A DNA stretch of 64,000 bases from Lomentospora prolificans (GCA_029532625.1 JARFXM010000003.1:4774001-4838000); one strand, 5' to 3'; shown: positions 13,080-25,227, counted from the first letter of the stretch. The notes: generated by a model not told the origin, from the letters alone. Numbers and translations are program-made.

Positions 13080-15021
13080 ATGCAGTTTCATACGAGCCAT
13101 CTCTTATTTTGGCTGGGTGCCGCCCTTGCCGCGGGTGTCTTTTATGTGAGTGCACATATATGAAGCCCTTCTTGGGATATCTTCATCACCGGGTCCTTCA
13201 GAGGAAATGGCTGGAACGGAAGAAGCTGACTTACCAGACCTTTGCGCTTGTGGTATACCGCCTCTTTTTCCATCCGTTATCAAAATACCCCGGCCCGTTC
13301 CTCGCCAAAATCACCGACGGCTATCAGCTTTACCACGCAGGAAAGGGTGACCGCCATCTTCAATTCTGGCGACTCCATCAGAAATACGGTATGTAATTCT
13401 CCCCGCCTTTCTTCCCGGGTTGTCCTCATTCGCACCTCCTAACACACCCTCCTCAGGCCCCATCGTACGCTTCGGCCCCAATGCCCTCTCCTTCAACTCC
13501 TCCCCCGCTCTCCGCACAATCTACTCCTTCCGCTCCAACGTCCGCAAAGCCCACTTCTACGATGCCTTTGTTCACCCGGCGCCCAACACCCACAACACAC
13601 GCGACCGCGAGGTCCACGCCCGTAAGCGCCGTGTCATGAGCCACGCCTTTTCCGAGTCTGCCATCAAGGAGATGGAACGCTACGTGCTTGCCAATGTTCG
13701 GACTTTTTGCGATGCCGTGGGCATGAAGCAGAACGAATCCCTCGATGAGAAGAAGGGCTGGAGCCCGGCGAGGAACATGAGTGACTGGTGTAATTATCTG
13801 GCCATGGATATTCTTGGAGATTTGTGTTTTGGAAAGGCGTTTAGAATGTTGGAGGCGGACGAGAACCGGTATGCTCTGGATCTTGTTGCCGCTGCGACGA
13901 AGCGTCATCTCATCGTAAGTTGCCGGTCTAGCATGTGATGACGGGCGAGAGAAACTGACCTAATTAGTGCGGAACAATGCCCCTGGTTGGAGAGCTTGGC
14001 ATCGATAAGATCTTGTTCCCCGGTGTGGCGGCGGGCAGGGCGCGGTACATGGCGTACAGCAAGGCGCAACTGATGGAACGCACCAAGCTTGGTGACGACA
14101 CGGATCGTCGTGACTTCTTTTATTATCTCCTCAAGGCGAGGGATCCGCACACGGGCGCCGGCTTTACGACCCCGGAGCTGTGGGCCGAGTCAAATCTACT
14201 GTAAGTTTTTGGGGTTCCACTGTTCTTGTCACTGGGTAGTATCCGCTACTCAGGCGCACTACCGCGCCAAAAAGTCCGGAATGATGCGCAAGAAGATGCT
14301 GAGCGCTAACTCGGAAATGTATAGTATCATTGCTGGGTCTGATACCACCTCGACGGCCATGGCGGCTACCCTTTTTTACCTCGTCCGTAATCCCTCGGCA
14401 CTCGCACGTGCCACAGAGGAAATCCGGTCCAAGTTCTCCGACGTGGAGGAAATCCGCCAAGGCGCGACTCTCACCTCATGCTCTTACCTCCGCGCCTGCA
14501 TCGACGAGGCGATGCGCATGTCCCCATCCGTCGGCGGTCTCCTCCCTCGAGAAGTTCTCGCCGGGGGCATGACGATCTGCGACGAATTCGTCCCCGCCGG
14601 CACCGTAGTAGGAACTCCGCACTACGCAGTCCACCACCACGAGGAATACTACCCTTCACCCTTCTCCTACGTGCCCGAGCGGTGGCTGGCGGGCGAGACA
14701 AATCCGCTCACGGGCAGCACGGTCACGGAGGACGATGTGGCGACGGCGCAGTCGGCTTTCTGCCCGTTTAGCATCGGGCCAAGGGGCTGCATCGGGAAGG
14801 GATTGGCGTATATCGAGATGAGCGTCACGTTGGCGCGGGTGCTGTTCATGTATGATATGCGCAGGGCGGTGGGCGTTGTGGATCCGGGCGAGGGGAGGGA
14901 TGATTTGGAGTGGGGGAGGCATAGGAGGGAGGAGTATCAGCTTGTCGATACGTTTACGAGTATGAAGGATGGGCCGATGATTGAGTTTAGACGGAGGGAG
15001 GTTGAGGCTCGTGGAGATTGA
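13080..15021 (+). CDS. Cytochrome P450 monooxygenase
   Basis: Five exons (13080-13145, 13238-13388, 13457-13914, 13968-14200, 14325-15021) encode 534 residues, a normal size for a microsomal fungal P450. An N-terminal hydrophobic anchor (residues about 8-22) is followed by the proline hinge KYPGPF. The C-helix region has ARKRRVMSHAFS. The I-helix oxygen-binding motif is AGSDTTST. The K-helix ExxR appears as EAMR, and the aromatic PERF-type motif as PERW. The heme loop is FSIGPRGCIGKG with the axial cysteine. Exon 4 ends inside a Leu codon and rejoins directly before IIAGSDTT, which supports that intron. The family is B-class/E-class fungal, close in style to benzoate-hydroxylase-like or toxin-pathway P450s; the substrate cannot be read from sequence. 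No polyketide synthase, NRPS or terpene cyclase lies nearby, so it is not evidently in a metabolite cluster. Confidence 0.95.
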
Positions 15022-15084
15022 GAGAATGAGGTTATTATACATTGGAACATGTCACTTCGAGGCTCGGAATGAGAATGACGAGAG

Positions 15085-15112
15085 AATAAATGAATGAATG
15101 AATCAATCAATA
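15085..15112. repeat. Short GAAT/CAAT tandem repeat
   Basis: A run of ATGA/ATCA-type tetranucleotide units follows the P450 stop codon and an AATAAA-like signal. It is a simple-sequence tract, probably in the 3' UTR. Confidence 0.6.
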
Positions 15113-15464
15113 CTGGCATTTGATTACAGAAAGAGGAGTGAGCGATGCAGGAACCGAATCAGCCATTTCCCGGAAACGAAGCATCCATTGCCATAGACAT
15201 GGAGGGTGGCTCGGATCCAAAAATCAGCCGAGGTTTTGAAAATCATACAGTCGCACGCATGCTGGGATGGATCCTTTCCCCTCACAAGACGTATCAATTG
15301 ACAAGTGCAACCTACAACAACAAGAAGCGCAAGCAATCGTTACATTGCGGGGAATAAAAAGAAGGGAGGACAGTGAAAGAAAGAAGACGGCGCGAGAAAA
15401 TCGTGCTACTATTGGTAGACTGGTGCACCCGCCGATCAGATCTCCGACAACTGCGCATGGCGCA
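15113..15464. other. Spacer before TPR-like pseudogene
   Basis: Open frames here have no recognisable domain. They may include decayed 5' sequence of the pseudogene that follows. Confidence 0.4.
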
Positions 15465-16109
15465 ATGTACCCCAGGAATTCGGTTTTCTCGGCTGCCAGG
15501 CTGGGTAGACCTGACGAGGCCGAAGAGATGATGGCGCCGTGCCGCTCGCTGTCAGGAAGGGCGGGCTTGACAGACGAGGCGTTCCTGGCGACGGGGAACC
15601 CGCGCTATTCGGGGATCATGGTGGTGTCATATCTAGGATACGGCTCAAGCACGGACGGACGAAGCATGCGCTGAGGCTGGCCACTAAAGCGCTGTCGTTC
15701 CAAAGGAAGCTGTTGGGGAAATCGCCTGAAGACGTGCGATTCGTTATATGGCGTGGCCTGGATGTTCCTCCAAGAGGGCCATTTAAGCTTCTAGATGTGA
15801 GTTCTTACCCCTTCTATATAATGCGAGCGGCTACAGTGGTCGGACTCTTCGTTTTGCTGACTTGAACAGGGAGCCCCTGGAAGAACAGGCCTTGATCTCG
15901 GAGATCTTTGTAGAAGGCAAAGGCCAGCGTGCTAGGACCAGGCGCTTCTCAAGCTGTCACAGATCCAAGCGGAGATGGGTAGGGAAGCGGAGAGTAAAGA
16001 TTGCAGGGAGAGGGCTCTTGCATTGAGGGACGAGATTGAGGCGGACGTACAGGGTGCACCCGTGGAAGAAGGAGACTTTTCGAAGCTCTACCCTTGGATG
16101 TTATGGTAG
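15465..16109 (+). pseudogene. Frameshifted TPR-like protein remnant
   Basis: Three reading frames must be used in turn to follow one protein-like segment. The first frame gives SVFSAARLGRPDEAEEMM and TDEAFLATGNPRYSG up to about 15,620. The second gives RIRLKHGRTKHALRLATKAL and FQRKLLG up to about 15,720. The third gives TCDSLYGVAWMFLQEGHL before a stop at about 15,793. Further on, EEQALISEIFVEGKGQRAR and KLSQIQAEMGREAESK, with RALALRDEIEAD and a PWMLW end at 16,109, complete a helical-repeat C-terminus. The repeated LxxxGRxxxALxLxxKAL pattern is that of tetratricopeptide repeats. Normal splicing cannot rescue the first two shifts because there is no intron-sized gap. I infer a decayed gene; the original function is unknown. 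Confidence 0.6.
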
Positions 16110-17108
16110 ATTTATCCTCTCAGTTGAAGCTACAACACTAAAATGAGGCACCTACCGTGAAATTGATCGGGTGGCTGGCAGATAAATGCTGCATACGATT
16201 AGGGGCGGCAGTAGAAACGACAATAGCTGGAGGAGGTTGGGAACATTGGTGATGGATCCGAAGCATATTGATCCATCTAACTGAACCCGGGCATATAATA
16301 CCAGAGATGGATCAGAAATTTAGAGCCTGACTCCCGAATGCGAAATTCTGCATCAGTGAAACCTGTGTGAAATGCGAATTTCCATACGGAGTACTCTTGA
16401 CAGGCCGCGTTTTTGCCTGGATCAACGATGCGTCTCCTCGCCCGGCTGCCGCGCTCTCTCACCCCTGCTCGCCCTGCTCCTCCGGAGTGGGCAGAACTGG
16501 TGAGCACAATCCACAATGTTCCGCCGAATGGCAGCTCAGATCTCGTGATGGTAGGATGCTATACCACGACGATGCGGGGGGCAGTGGGATCCCCTCTTCC
16601 ACAGGTGACATTTCGGTCAATTGGAAGGCGGAGGGAGCAGATGGGAGCAAGCGCACAAACGAGGGGCCGGCATTTGTGGGAAAGCCTGGATTGTTTTTCT
16701 TTTCTTTCTTTTCGGGACATTCTTGTTTTTTCTTGGGTAGTAATATAGCGGATGGAATGTTATAGGTCTTCTTCTGTTTTCGGGTGCTTGGGTGTTCTGG
16801 AAAAGCCGGGATATCGCGGTCTGCGGGTCTTGGATCTCACTTTATCCGCGCCCATGCGGAAGAAGAGGAGAAGAGCTCGGCTCGAAAGCTCCTCTATTCC
16901 ATATTCGATGGGTATGTTTCCGTCCGTCGAAGCCAAGCAAACAGATGAGGGGAAGACGTCGAGGGATCCCAGAAAATGAAGAAAATAACACAACCGGTAA
17001 TCGTCTTTTAAACAGCCATTGGTCTCTCTCCCGAGCTTGAAGCCCTGCGCTGTGTATCCCGTTACCCATGCATGCTCTTTCAGTACGAGTAGACACAACC
17101 AAATAACC
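16110..17108. other. Intergenic, upstream of GH5 gene
   Basis: No supportable gene. A frame near 16,429 starts with MRLLARLPRSL and could be a chance presequence-like peptide, but nothing recognisable follows a possible donor at about 16,500. The last few hundred bases are the GH5 promoter and leader. Confidence 0.45.
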
Positions 17109-18516
17109 ATGGTCAAGCTCATCCAATCCCTCCTCGCAGCGGCGAGCTTCCTGCTCCTCTCCGCCTCCGCCCTTCCCAGCGAGCGCCGGCAAGAGGAAGC
17201 CGCGGGGTCCTGGCCCGACGCGCCCTTCAAGGTCGACGGGCGCTGGATCCTGAACGCCTCGGGCAAGAACGTCACGTACGCGGGCGTCAACTGGTCTGGT
17301 CACGGCGAGGCCATGATCCCCGAGGGCCTGCAGCACCAGTCTGTCGAGTACCTCGTGTCCAAGATCAAGAGCGCGGGAATCAATGCTGTCCGGCTGACGT
17401 TCGCCACCGAGATGATTGATGACATTTATGCCAATGATGCGGATACTGATATCGAAACCTCGTTTATCAAGGCTTTGGGCGAGGAGAATGGGAGGAAGGT
17501 GGTGGCGCAGATCCTGGAGAGCAATCCCGAGTTTACTGCGCAGACGACTCGTCTTGAGGTGCGTGATGGAGGATTGAAGTTATTGGCGAGACTGCTGAAG
17601 AAGCTGACGTCATTTAGGTCTTTGATGCTGTCGCTGCTGAGTGCGCCAAGCAGCACATCTACGTCCACCTGGACAACCACATCTCCAAGGCCAAGTGGTG
17701 CTGTGGTGAGACTGACGGCAACGCGTGGTGGGGAGACAAAGAGTTCCCCATCGACAACTGGGTCCGCGGTCTTGCCTACATGGCCGAGCACGTACGTATT
17801 ACCTCTCCCCATATCCTTCGTGGCCCCAATACTGACCATCGATGCAGGGCAAGAACTGGCAAGCCCTCACCTCCATAGCCCTCCGCAACGAGCCGCGCAA
17901 CCCATCCAACAACCCTGCCGTAGCCGCCACCTACAACTGGGAATCCTGGTACAAGTACGTGCGCCAAGGCACGCAGGCCATCTTCGACGCCAACCCCAAC
18001 GTCCTCATCTTCCTCTCGGGCCTCAGCTACGACACGTACATCGAGCCCGTGTTCCTGGGCACGGCGCTGACGCCGGGCAACGGGCGGTTCTCGCGCGACG
18101 ACTTCCCCGGCCACGCCGACAAGCTGGTGCTCGAGATCCACAACTACGAGCGCTCCATCGGCAGCTGCCAGTCCCTCAGCGGGAACCTGTACAAGAAGGG
18201 TTTCCAGGCCATGCACGCCGAGGACCCCGGCACTGTCAACGTCTTCCCCACGATGCTGACCGAGTTTGGCTTCCCGCAGGACGGCGCGGCGCACAAGGAC
18301 GTGTACGCGCAGTGTCTGTCGACGTATTTGCCTGAGCAGAAGGCGGGGTTCTTTTATTGGGTGCTAACGGGGAGTTACTATATTCGCTCGGGGACGCAGG
18401 CGTATGATGAGCTTTGGGGGCTGTTGACGGCTGATTTCAGGGATTGGAGGGATCCGGCGTATATTAATGGGCCGTTTAAGAACATGGTGGATGGTGTCAA
18501 GGCGTACTTGGACTAG
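17109..18516 (+). CDS. Secreted glycoside hydrolase family 5 (cellulase-like)
   Basis: Three exons (17109-17558, 17618-17791, 17848-18516) give 430 residues. The N-terminus is a signal peptide with hydrophobic core LLAAASFLLLSASA, then a Glu-rich pro-like stretch. The GH5 barrel begins with VDGRWILNASGKNVTYAGVN. The acid/base Glu lies in LRNEPRN (about residue 223) and the nucleophile Glu in LTEFGFP (about residue 347); both are conserved in clan GH-A. The aromatic FYWVLTGSYY near the end fits a substrate-binding wall. GH5 enzymes hydrolyse beta-1,4- or beta-1,3-linked glycans; the exact substrate (cellulose, mannan, host or own wall glucan) cannot be decided here. There is no carbohydrate-binding module. 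The upstream in-frame ATG at 17,019 is rejected because the 17,109 start gives a clean signal peptide. Confidence 0.93.
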
Positions 18517-19154
18517 TTGGAGAGCATCAGGAGATGGAGTGTAAGTTGTAGCTGGCTGGCAGGCTAGCAACTAATTATCACTATGTAGATGGGTTGAGAA
18601 GTTGACTCGAGCTTCGAGACCAATTTAACGGCGTGGATTGATGCATATGCTGGCATTGATCAGTACCAATTAATCCATCCATTGATGGATTAGTAGATAT
18701 GGAAGGTGAAGCCCTGTAAATTGACAACCCTGCCTGGCTGTAAGTGACTCAGGTCAAGTCTTGTGCATCCATTGATCAATGCTGGCAGCCACTGTGGCTC
18801 GTGGAAAAACCCCTGCAGATCGGGCAGCTCCTCTCTCCGCTGGCCAAGCTCCACTGAAGCAAAGGCTGAAAAGTATTCCATACCACGTTCCCGCATCAGT
18901 TGGTCGCTCCGTCGCCCTCTTCTACATCAAATGGATCGGTCATCCACAATTGAACCCACTTTGCACCTCAGCCTCACCAATATTTTTTCCTTATCCTAAC
19001 CCAACCTAGATGTAGGATACCTGGCGCCGACGGCCCTTTTCGACATAATTCCCCCAAAACGACCACACCACGCGCAGAAACGATACACTAAAATCTCGCG
19101 AACCATTTCTTTGTCCACTCCGATCTTGTCGTCCGAAAGGCGACTGCAGCAAAC
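18517..19154. other. Intergenic between GH5 gene and NUP42
   Basis: No gene is supported. It contains the GH5 3' flank (an ATCCATTGAT-type word occurs twice, near 18,675 and 18,768) and the NUP42 promoter. Confidence 0.45.
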
Positions 19155-21245
19155 ATGGCTCAGGTTTGCCGCTTCTACCAGACAGGCACCTGCAAGTTTG
19201 GTGGTATGTAGCTATTCTTTTGAGCTGCGCGAAGCTCTCCCCCCCCCCCCCCCCCACCCTTTCTCTTGGGAGCTTCTTTGAACCAGATTACGTGTCATTT
19301 GTTCTGCATCGTCGATATTGATCGTTGTTGGCCTTAGACAGCTGCAAGTTCCAACACCCCGGCGCGCAACGCAACAACCGATTTCAGGTCTTTGGCTCCA
19401 ATTCGACCAGTCGAGCCCCCGGCACGCTACCGTACTCCCTTTCGAAAGAGGCGATTGAAAAAGACTTGACGGTCGAGTCTCCCACATGGATTCTGTCTTG
19501 TTACGGCCCTGGTCGGGATGCTCCCGAGCAGCTATTTGGAGGCTATCCCAGGGAGCAGAGCACTGACGAGATCCGGCTACATTACGAGAAGGGCGTCGCG
19601 GCTGGAAAGCAGCAGGAGGCGGTACGATATGGCCCATTAAATTCTACAAAATTCGGCGTTCTAAATTGTTTCTTCCTTGTTATAGCTCCAAGAAATCCAA
19701 CAACTTTACCAAAACGCCCAACAGCAGATGCAAAACGCCGTCTCGAACCTCGATAATGCTATCCAATTCATCGTCGACAGCGCGAATAAACGCCCCAACC
19801 GACTCGAGGTGATTAATCAGAACAATCCTGCGGGCGGCACGCCGGGCGAGTTTGCAGTGGGCAAGCGCCCTGTCGGAAACCAGCAACAGACTTCGAATCC
19901 GTTTAGCACCAGCGGCGGCGGCGCTTTTGGCACGGCGTCCGCGACAGGAAGCGCGTTTGGACAGCCATCTTCGCTGGGGCAGAGGCCGAGTCCTTTTGGA
20001 GGGTCGTCGTTTGGGCAGTCTAGTGGATCTGGTACTACTAGCGCTTTTGGAAGTGTCTCCAAGCCCGTGTCGGCATTTGGTGCTTCCAGTACCCCTGCAT
20101 TTGGCCAGACGTCACAACCCTCCTCTGCCTTTGGCCAGGCCAGCCAGGCGCAGGGCAGCGCATTTGGCCAGACTTCGTCCTTGGGCGCGAGGCCTAGCCC
20201 GTTCGGGGCCCCGGCGTTCGGTCAGCCTGCTCAGCCTAGTACTGGGGGAAGTGCGTTCGGCCATACATCCCAGATGGGTGCCGGTGGCTCGGCTTTCGGC
20301 CAAACCAGCACGATGGGACAGAAACCGAGCCCGTTCGCGCCTTCGGGAGGTTCTTCTGGCGCCAGCGGCTTCTCCGCTTTTGCTGGTGGCTCGAATTCCA
20401 GCCCGTTTGGGCAGACTGCCCAGCAATCTAGCGGCTTTGGTCAGACGTCACAACCGGCGACCTCTAGTCCATTCGGCCAACCTTCACAGAGTGCCACTTC
20501 GGGACCTTTTGGACAACCGTCGCAAACTTCCACGTCTAGTCCTTTCGGACAGCCACCCCAGCAGGCAACCTCTAGCCCGTTTGGTCAGCCGTCGCAGACC
20601 ACCTCGAGTCCCTTCGGGCAGCCCTCGCAACCGGCGACGACGAGTCCCTTTGGCGCGCCTTCTCAAACAACCGCAAGCGGGCCGTTCGGGCAGCCCGCAA
20701 CTTCTAGCCCCTTTGGCGCCCCATCGCAAACGCAGACGAGCGCTCCCAATCCTTTCGCCAAACCTCAGGATACGAGTATGGACACGCAGCCCACCGGTGG
20801 GTTTGGGTCGCAACCAGCAGCCACCAATCCCTTTGGCCAGCCGTCCCAGCCTTCTTCCGCAGCAGCGAACCCTTTCCGTCCGCTCGGCGGCGCAAGCGAA
20901 CCGGCACCGGCGACGCAAAGCCCTTACCCGCCCGACAGCCAGGTCCAACATCCGGACCTGTCGACCTATACCACGCGCTCCATGGGCCGGCTCACTACCT
21001 GGAAGGGTCAACCCGTTACGTACCGCGATGATGTACCGGGTTATATGGACGTGGCTACTCGTCGTTGGGTGAGGATCTGGTTCCCCAACGGTCCACCGGG
21101 ATATAATCCGGAGACCGAGCCCGAGGATAAGAGTGCTGTCGAAGCTGCACGGCCGCTTTGGGAGGCGTTTTGCAAGGTGGGAAGGTTCGAAGGGCTGGTG
21201 CCCGAGGTGCCACCTTTACGGATCCAGTGCCGGTGGGATGTGTAG
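19155..21245 (+). CDS. NUP42: CCCH zinc-finger FG nucleoporin (Nup42/Rip1/Amo1 type)
   Basis: Three exons (19155-19203, 19338-19621, 19686-21245) encode 630 residues. One CCCH zinc finger sits at the extreme N-terminus (CRFYQTGTC then KFGDSCKFQH, spacing C-x7-C-x5-C-x3-H) and is interrupted by intron 1. A short helical region follows (QEIQQLYQNAQQQ). Residues about 165-520 form a low-complexity FG domain with dozens of AFGQ and PFGQP repeats rich in Ser, Thr and Gln. The conserved C-terminus (TWKGQPVTYRDDVPGY, RWVRIWFPNGPP) is typical of filamentous-fungal members. Nup42 sits on the cytoplasmic face of the nuclear pore with Gle1 and acts in mRNA export. The exon junction inside the zinc finger restores the CCCH spacing exactly, which supports the model. 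Confidence 0.9.
19239..19255 (+). repeat. C17 homopolymer in NUP42 intron 1
   Basis: Seventeen consecutive C on the sense strand, inside the first intron of NUP42, well upstream of the acceptor at 19,336-19,337. Confidence 0.9.
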
Positions 21246-21757
21246 GGTTTTGTACAGTAAGGATGCGGGTGAAGGCAAGAGACGGTACGGCACTCGCAAT
21301 GAGGCGGATAATTTTGAGCATGCATTCAAAAGGCGTTCACTAGGGTATACTGCGACGTTTAGCTCTTGTTTCGGAAGCGCCATCTTTTCTTTCCGTGGTC
21401 TTTGTATATGAATTACCATGAATTGCCCTTTTGGTGCCTCGGTCTCTGGGTGAAGTTACGATTCTGCAGTCGATTGTGAATAGGTGGAGAGGATAGAGAT
21501 TGGCTTTCCGGTGCGAGCCGCGCGATAAGCTGCAATAAGCTACCAGAGCTCCTAAAGACAATTGAAAATAAAACGAGAGTTTACGCAGATTTACATGTAA
21601 CAAGATTACAATATACTTGGTCCTGGCTTCTGAATTTTGTATTGACTCGAGCTAACCTGGTGTTCCGCATTCACTGCGAGCCGGCCAGTCGGCCAACGCA
21701 AGCCGAAGCCATCAACCACCTTTTTTTTATTCAACTCCCCAGTCAAACGTCTCCCGC
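21246..21757. other. Convergent 3' region of NUP42 and RPS20
   Basis: About 510 bp of 3' flanks of two convergent genes. No further gene was seen. Confidence 0.6.
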
Positions 21758-22298
21758 TTAGGCAGCAATGGTGACCTCGACCTCGACACCGGCCTCGATG
21801 TTGACGATGATCTGCTTGACGACCTCGGTGGGGGCAGTAAGGCTGTATTTGTGCGCCGCAGTTAGTAAAAGACCATGAACCGGATCGGCCACAACAGAGG
21901 AAAAGAAAAACAGGAGGGTGGTTGCGCAACGTACTCGATAAGACGCTTGTGGATCCTCATCTCAAAGGTATCCCAGGTCTTGGAACCCTCACCGTTAGGG
22001 GTCTTACGGGTGGTGATCTTGAGGCACTTGGTAGGGAGGCGGACGGGACCCTTTACGCGGAGGTCCTTGGTCTTGGCGCGCTCGAGGAGCTCGTTGCAGA
22101 CCTTCTCGAGGGACTTGACCTTGCGGGAGGTGAGGGTGATGCGGATCTTGTGGACCTTCTATGAGGTGGGAAAACGTCCTTGTTAGCAGGCGCTCTTCGC
22201 CAACGGCCAACGTTGGGGGGGGGGGGGGAGAAGAGCGGGAAGAGGTTGCAACGTACGGGGGCCTCGCCAAAGTCCTTCTCGCCCTTCTGGTAAGACAT
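21758..22298 (-). CDS. RPS20: 40S ribosomal protein S20 (uS10)
   Basis: Three exons on the minus strand (22298-22257, 22158-21935, 21842-21758) encode 116 residues, the normal length for eukaryotic uS10. The 14-residue first exon (MSYQKGEKDFGEAP) precedes the conserved KVHKIRITLTSRKVK core. Further family markers are GPVRLPTKCLKITTRK, TWDTFEMRIHKRLID and a short C-terminus VEVEVTIAA. uS10 sits in the head of the small subunit. Both introns have GTACGT donors. Intron 1 carries a run of 14 C on the sense strand. The family is strongly conserved and the call is certain. Confidence 0.98.
22215..22228 (-). repeat. C14 homopolymer (sense) in RPS20 intron 1
   Basis: Fourteen G on the plus strand, which is C14 on the transcribed sense strand, inside the first RPS20 intron (22159-22256). 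Confidence 0.9.
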
Positions 22299-23158
22299 TT
22301 TGTCGGTTTGGGGTTGGATTGAGAGGTAGGTGGGTTTTTTTTTAAGAAAGAGATTTTCCTTCACGACTCGAACGGCTGTACGCGTTTCGGCAAAGTGATG
22401 AAGGTTGGTTTTGGAAAGAGATGTTCGTGGTGGGCGGTTTGCGATAGGCAAAAAAAAAAAACCACCAAGTGTGGATTATTCTGCGGGTATTTTCCGTGGG
22501 CCGAAAATAGGGCAAAGGTACGTACCTGTTTTTGACGGCCAGCCAGCTCCGTGTTTGGGTTTATCTGGAGTCTCCGGTCTGTGCGCGCAGATAACCTCCA
22601 CCTCCCCACCGGACAGACAGACAGCGTGCTGCGACTGTTCTTCCCGAGTTCCTATAGCTGGCAAAGCAGCACTGGATTGTTGCCTTAGACCACTGAACAG
22701 GAACCTTGAAGTCTTATTGATGATTTTCCCCAACGTCGGAGCCGAAAGTGCAAAAGCGCTAGGAATGCGTCACACATAGACACAATGAATCATCCGGTGA
22801 AAGAGGCAAACGCTGGCGGGCCAAAAGATCGAGATCATACGCCCCGCCCCCAGCTTACTGAAATGGGAGCTGGTGCCTAGCTCCCATCTGGGCCTCATAA
22901 TTCAATAGAAACCTACATAAACATCATCTATTTATTTTCGTATCAATCCGGCCGCGAAATGTAGTTTCTCACTGCTAAAACGCTCCGACTCGCCGCCTTC
23001 GCCACTGCTGAACCAACCCCGCCAGGCCATCCCACCTTCCGGCGGCTGGCCCACTCCAGAACCTCGTCTCACCAAAGGGGAAAGCTTCATATCGTAATAC
23101 CCTTTCGCCCTCCAACTCGTTGATCTCCCGCCCTGAGCGCTCCACTGCCCAATCACAA
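22299..23158. promoter_or_regulatory. Divergent promoter region RPS20 / CUE3-like
   Basis: About 860 bp between outward-facing genes. It has A-rich and pyrimidine-rich tracts next to both starts. No extra coding sequence is convincing. Confidence 0.5.
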
Positions 23159-25227
23159 ATGGCTCCATCACTCCCACCTTTCGCACCCTTCCCCATATCC
23201 CCCTGGCGCGAGAACCTCCCCTCCGACGACTGGCGAACCTGCCAAGTCGCCTGGGCCACCCTCTGCGGCGCCTACCTTCAGCTGCCGGAGCCCGAGCTCC
23301 AAGCCCAGCTTTCCCGGGACGCCTCGTCCGCAGAGTTCCTCCTCACCTTTGCGGAAGAGGTCGCCCGCGATGGCTCCGCCGCCATATTAGGCTCATCCCC
23401 GGCGTCTAGGGCCTTGCTGCACGCTGTCTTTGATCTGTCGTCTCGCCTGCTGCTTCTGCCCCAAGCTGCCTCGTCCCCTACTTCACCCCTACTTACATGG
23501 ACCTTCCTCGCCGACCTCTCCCGCATATACCCAAAGAAGCGCACGACGCCTCTTCTCGCCGCCCTCTCATCCAACAACCCTTCCTTCGAAGCGTCCCTCT
23601 TAACACTGAAAAAGTCGCTCGCCCGCGATCTCGAGTCCGGCATACAGGGCCAGCCCAGGATTCTGGAAGCCACTCTTTCAAGATTAAACTACCTCTTACA
23701 CGCCTCGCCGGATGCGGCCTCCACCTTCCTGGCAGGCTCCGACTTTCTAGATGCTCTAGTAGTAGGATACCGCCTGATGGATCCGCCCCTGCGGAGAACC
23801 ATCGTGGCGACCACGTACCTCTGCCTCTTTGGTCTCATCGCCAGTCCGAATCCCAGGTTTGCAATGCTCTCTGACCAGCTCTACGCCCTAAAAGAACACG
23901 CAGACGCCCACCGCGCCGGGCCCCTCAACGCGAACGATAGCCTCGTCCCCGAGCTGGTCACAGCCACCCCTCTCCTCAGGCAAGCCCTCAACAAAGCCGG
24001 CGAGGCAGGAGTGGCCACCTCCGCGTTCAAGGCTCGCATTGGCGCCCTGGAAGCCTACAAGAAGCCTTTGGCGAGTACGCGGAGGAGGGCCCGCGCCCCA
24101 CGGAAACCCAAGGTCGACAAGGGCAAGAACGTCCTTCTCGACGACGGGGAGGAAGTCCGCGCCGAGATGCACATGCACCGCGCGAGCCAAATCTCTCAGA
24201 TTCAGGATCTGTTTCCTGACCTGGGCTCTGGCTTCGTTGCGAAGCTTTTGGACGAGTACGATGAGGATACCGAGGTTGTGATTGCTCATTTGCTTGAGGA
24301 GTCCTTGCCTCCACATCTCGCGAATGCAGACCGCAGCGAGGAACTGTACGTTATCATCTCCATTTCACTTTTTCGTCTTTATCTACGAGCACGGTTGGAC
24401 TAACAATTCCAAGGTCGACTCAACCCCGAAAAACAAGCCATGATATTGCTCCCAACCCAACCCTTGCCCTCGTCCCAGAAAGACGCAACATTTTCGACAA
24501 TGACGAGCTCGATAATCTCACCGCCGCCACATCAAAACTCCACTTCGGCAAGCGGAACCCCGAAAAGACCGCCGACGAGATTCTACGAGACCGCTCCACT
24601 GCCCCTGGAAAAGCCGCCATCCTGTCCGCCCTCGCCTCGTTCGACTCCGACGACGACGAGCGGGACGACACCTACGACGTCGACGACGTCGGCGGCACAG
24701 TCGACCCCCTGGCCACCGGGGAAGCGGACGCCGACAGGGAAGTCATCGAGGAGACCCTCTATAGGGCGTACCAGGCGAACCCTAGGGTATATGGGCGAGA
24801 AGCGAGCGCGCGGACCGGCCGCGACAGGGAGAAGCTGCGCCAGGATACCGGCATGTCCGACGAGGCTATCGAGGGCTGGGCCGTCATGCTCGAGCGCAGT
24901 CCGCAACTCAAGCAGCGTCTCGAGAACAAGTATACGAGCTTCAGTGGTGCGCAGAACGAGCTGGCTTCTTCCCGCTGGCGGCAGGGTGAGGAGTCCGAGG
25001 AGGCGAGCGATTCCACGGGTGGCAGGGGCGGGCATGGTGGTCACCGCGGCCGCGGTCGTGGGAGGGGACGCGGACGTGGTGGCGGTGGCAATGCGTCCGC
25101 TGAGTCTAGTGAGAATACCGAAGCCTCTAGACGCAGGAAGGAGGCCAATAAGGCTTCGAGGGCGAATCACAATAGACGCGACCAACGCGCGCGTAAGATG
25201 GCTCGCGGAGGTGGGATGGTCGGTTAA
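23159..25227 (+). CDS. CUE3: CUE-domain protein, Cue3/ASCC2-like
   Basis: Two exons (23159-24345, 24414-25227) encode 666 residues. The intron has a GACTAAC branch point 18 bp before its acceptor. The N-terminal half is helical and contains the long Leu-rich block seen in ASCC2/Cue3 proteins. A CUE ubiquitin-binding domain lies at about residues 339-385 (QISQIQDLFPDLGSGFVAKL, then VVIAHLLEESLPP). After that come a conserved R-NIFDNDELDNL segment, an acidic stretch, and an Arg/Gly-rich tail (GRGRGRGRGRGGGG) next to a basic end. Yeast Cue3 is part of the ribosome quality-control trigger complex with Slh1 and binds ubiquitin on stalled ribosomes; the same role here is inferred from the family. 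The Arg/Gly tail is more developed than I would expect and may bind RNA. Confidence 0.85.

Noticed and set aside
17019..17108. Upstream in-frame ATG for the GH5 gene
   Set aside because: The extra 30 residues would bury the signal peptide; the ATG at 17,109 gives a normal secretory start.
13080..18516. P450 plus GH5 as part of a secondary-metabolite cluster
   Set aside because: No polyketide synthase, NRPS, terpene cyclase, transporter or cluster regulator lies nearby; a lone P450 is not a cluster.
19852..21072. A 406-codon frame inside NUP42
   Set aside because: An out-of-frame shadow of the FG repeats, producing Arg/Leu-rich low-complexity sequence.
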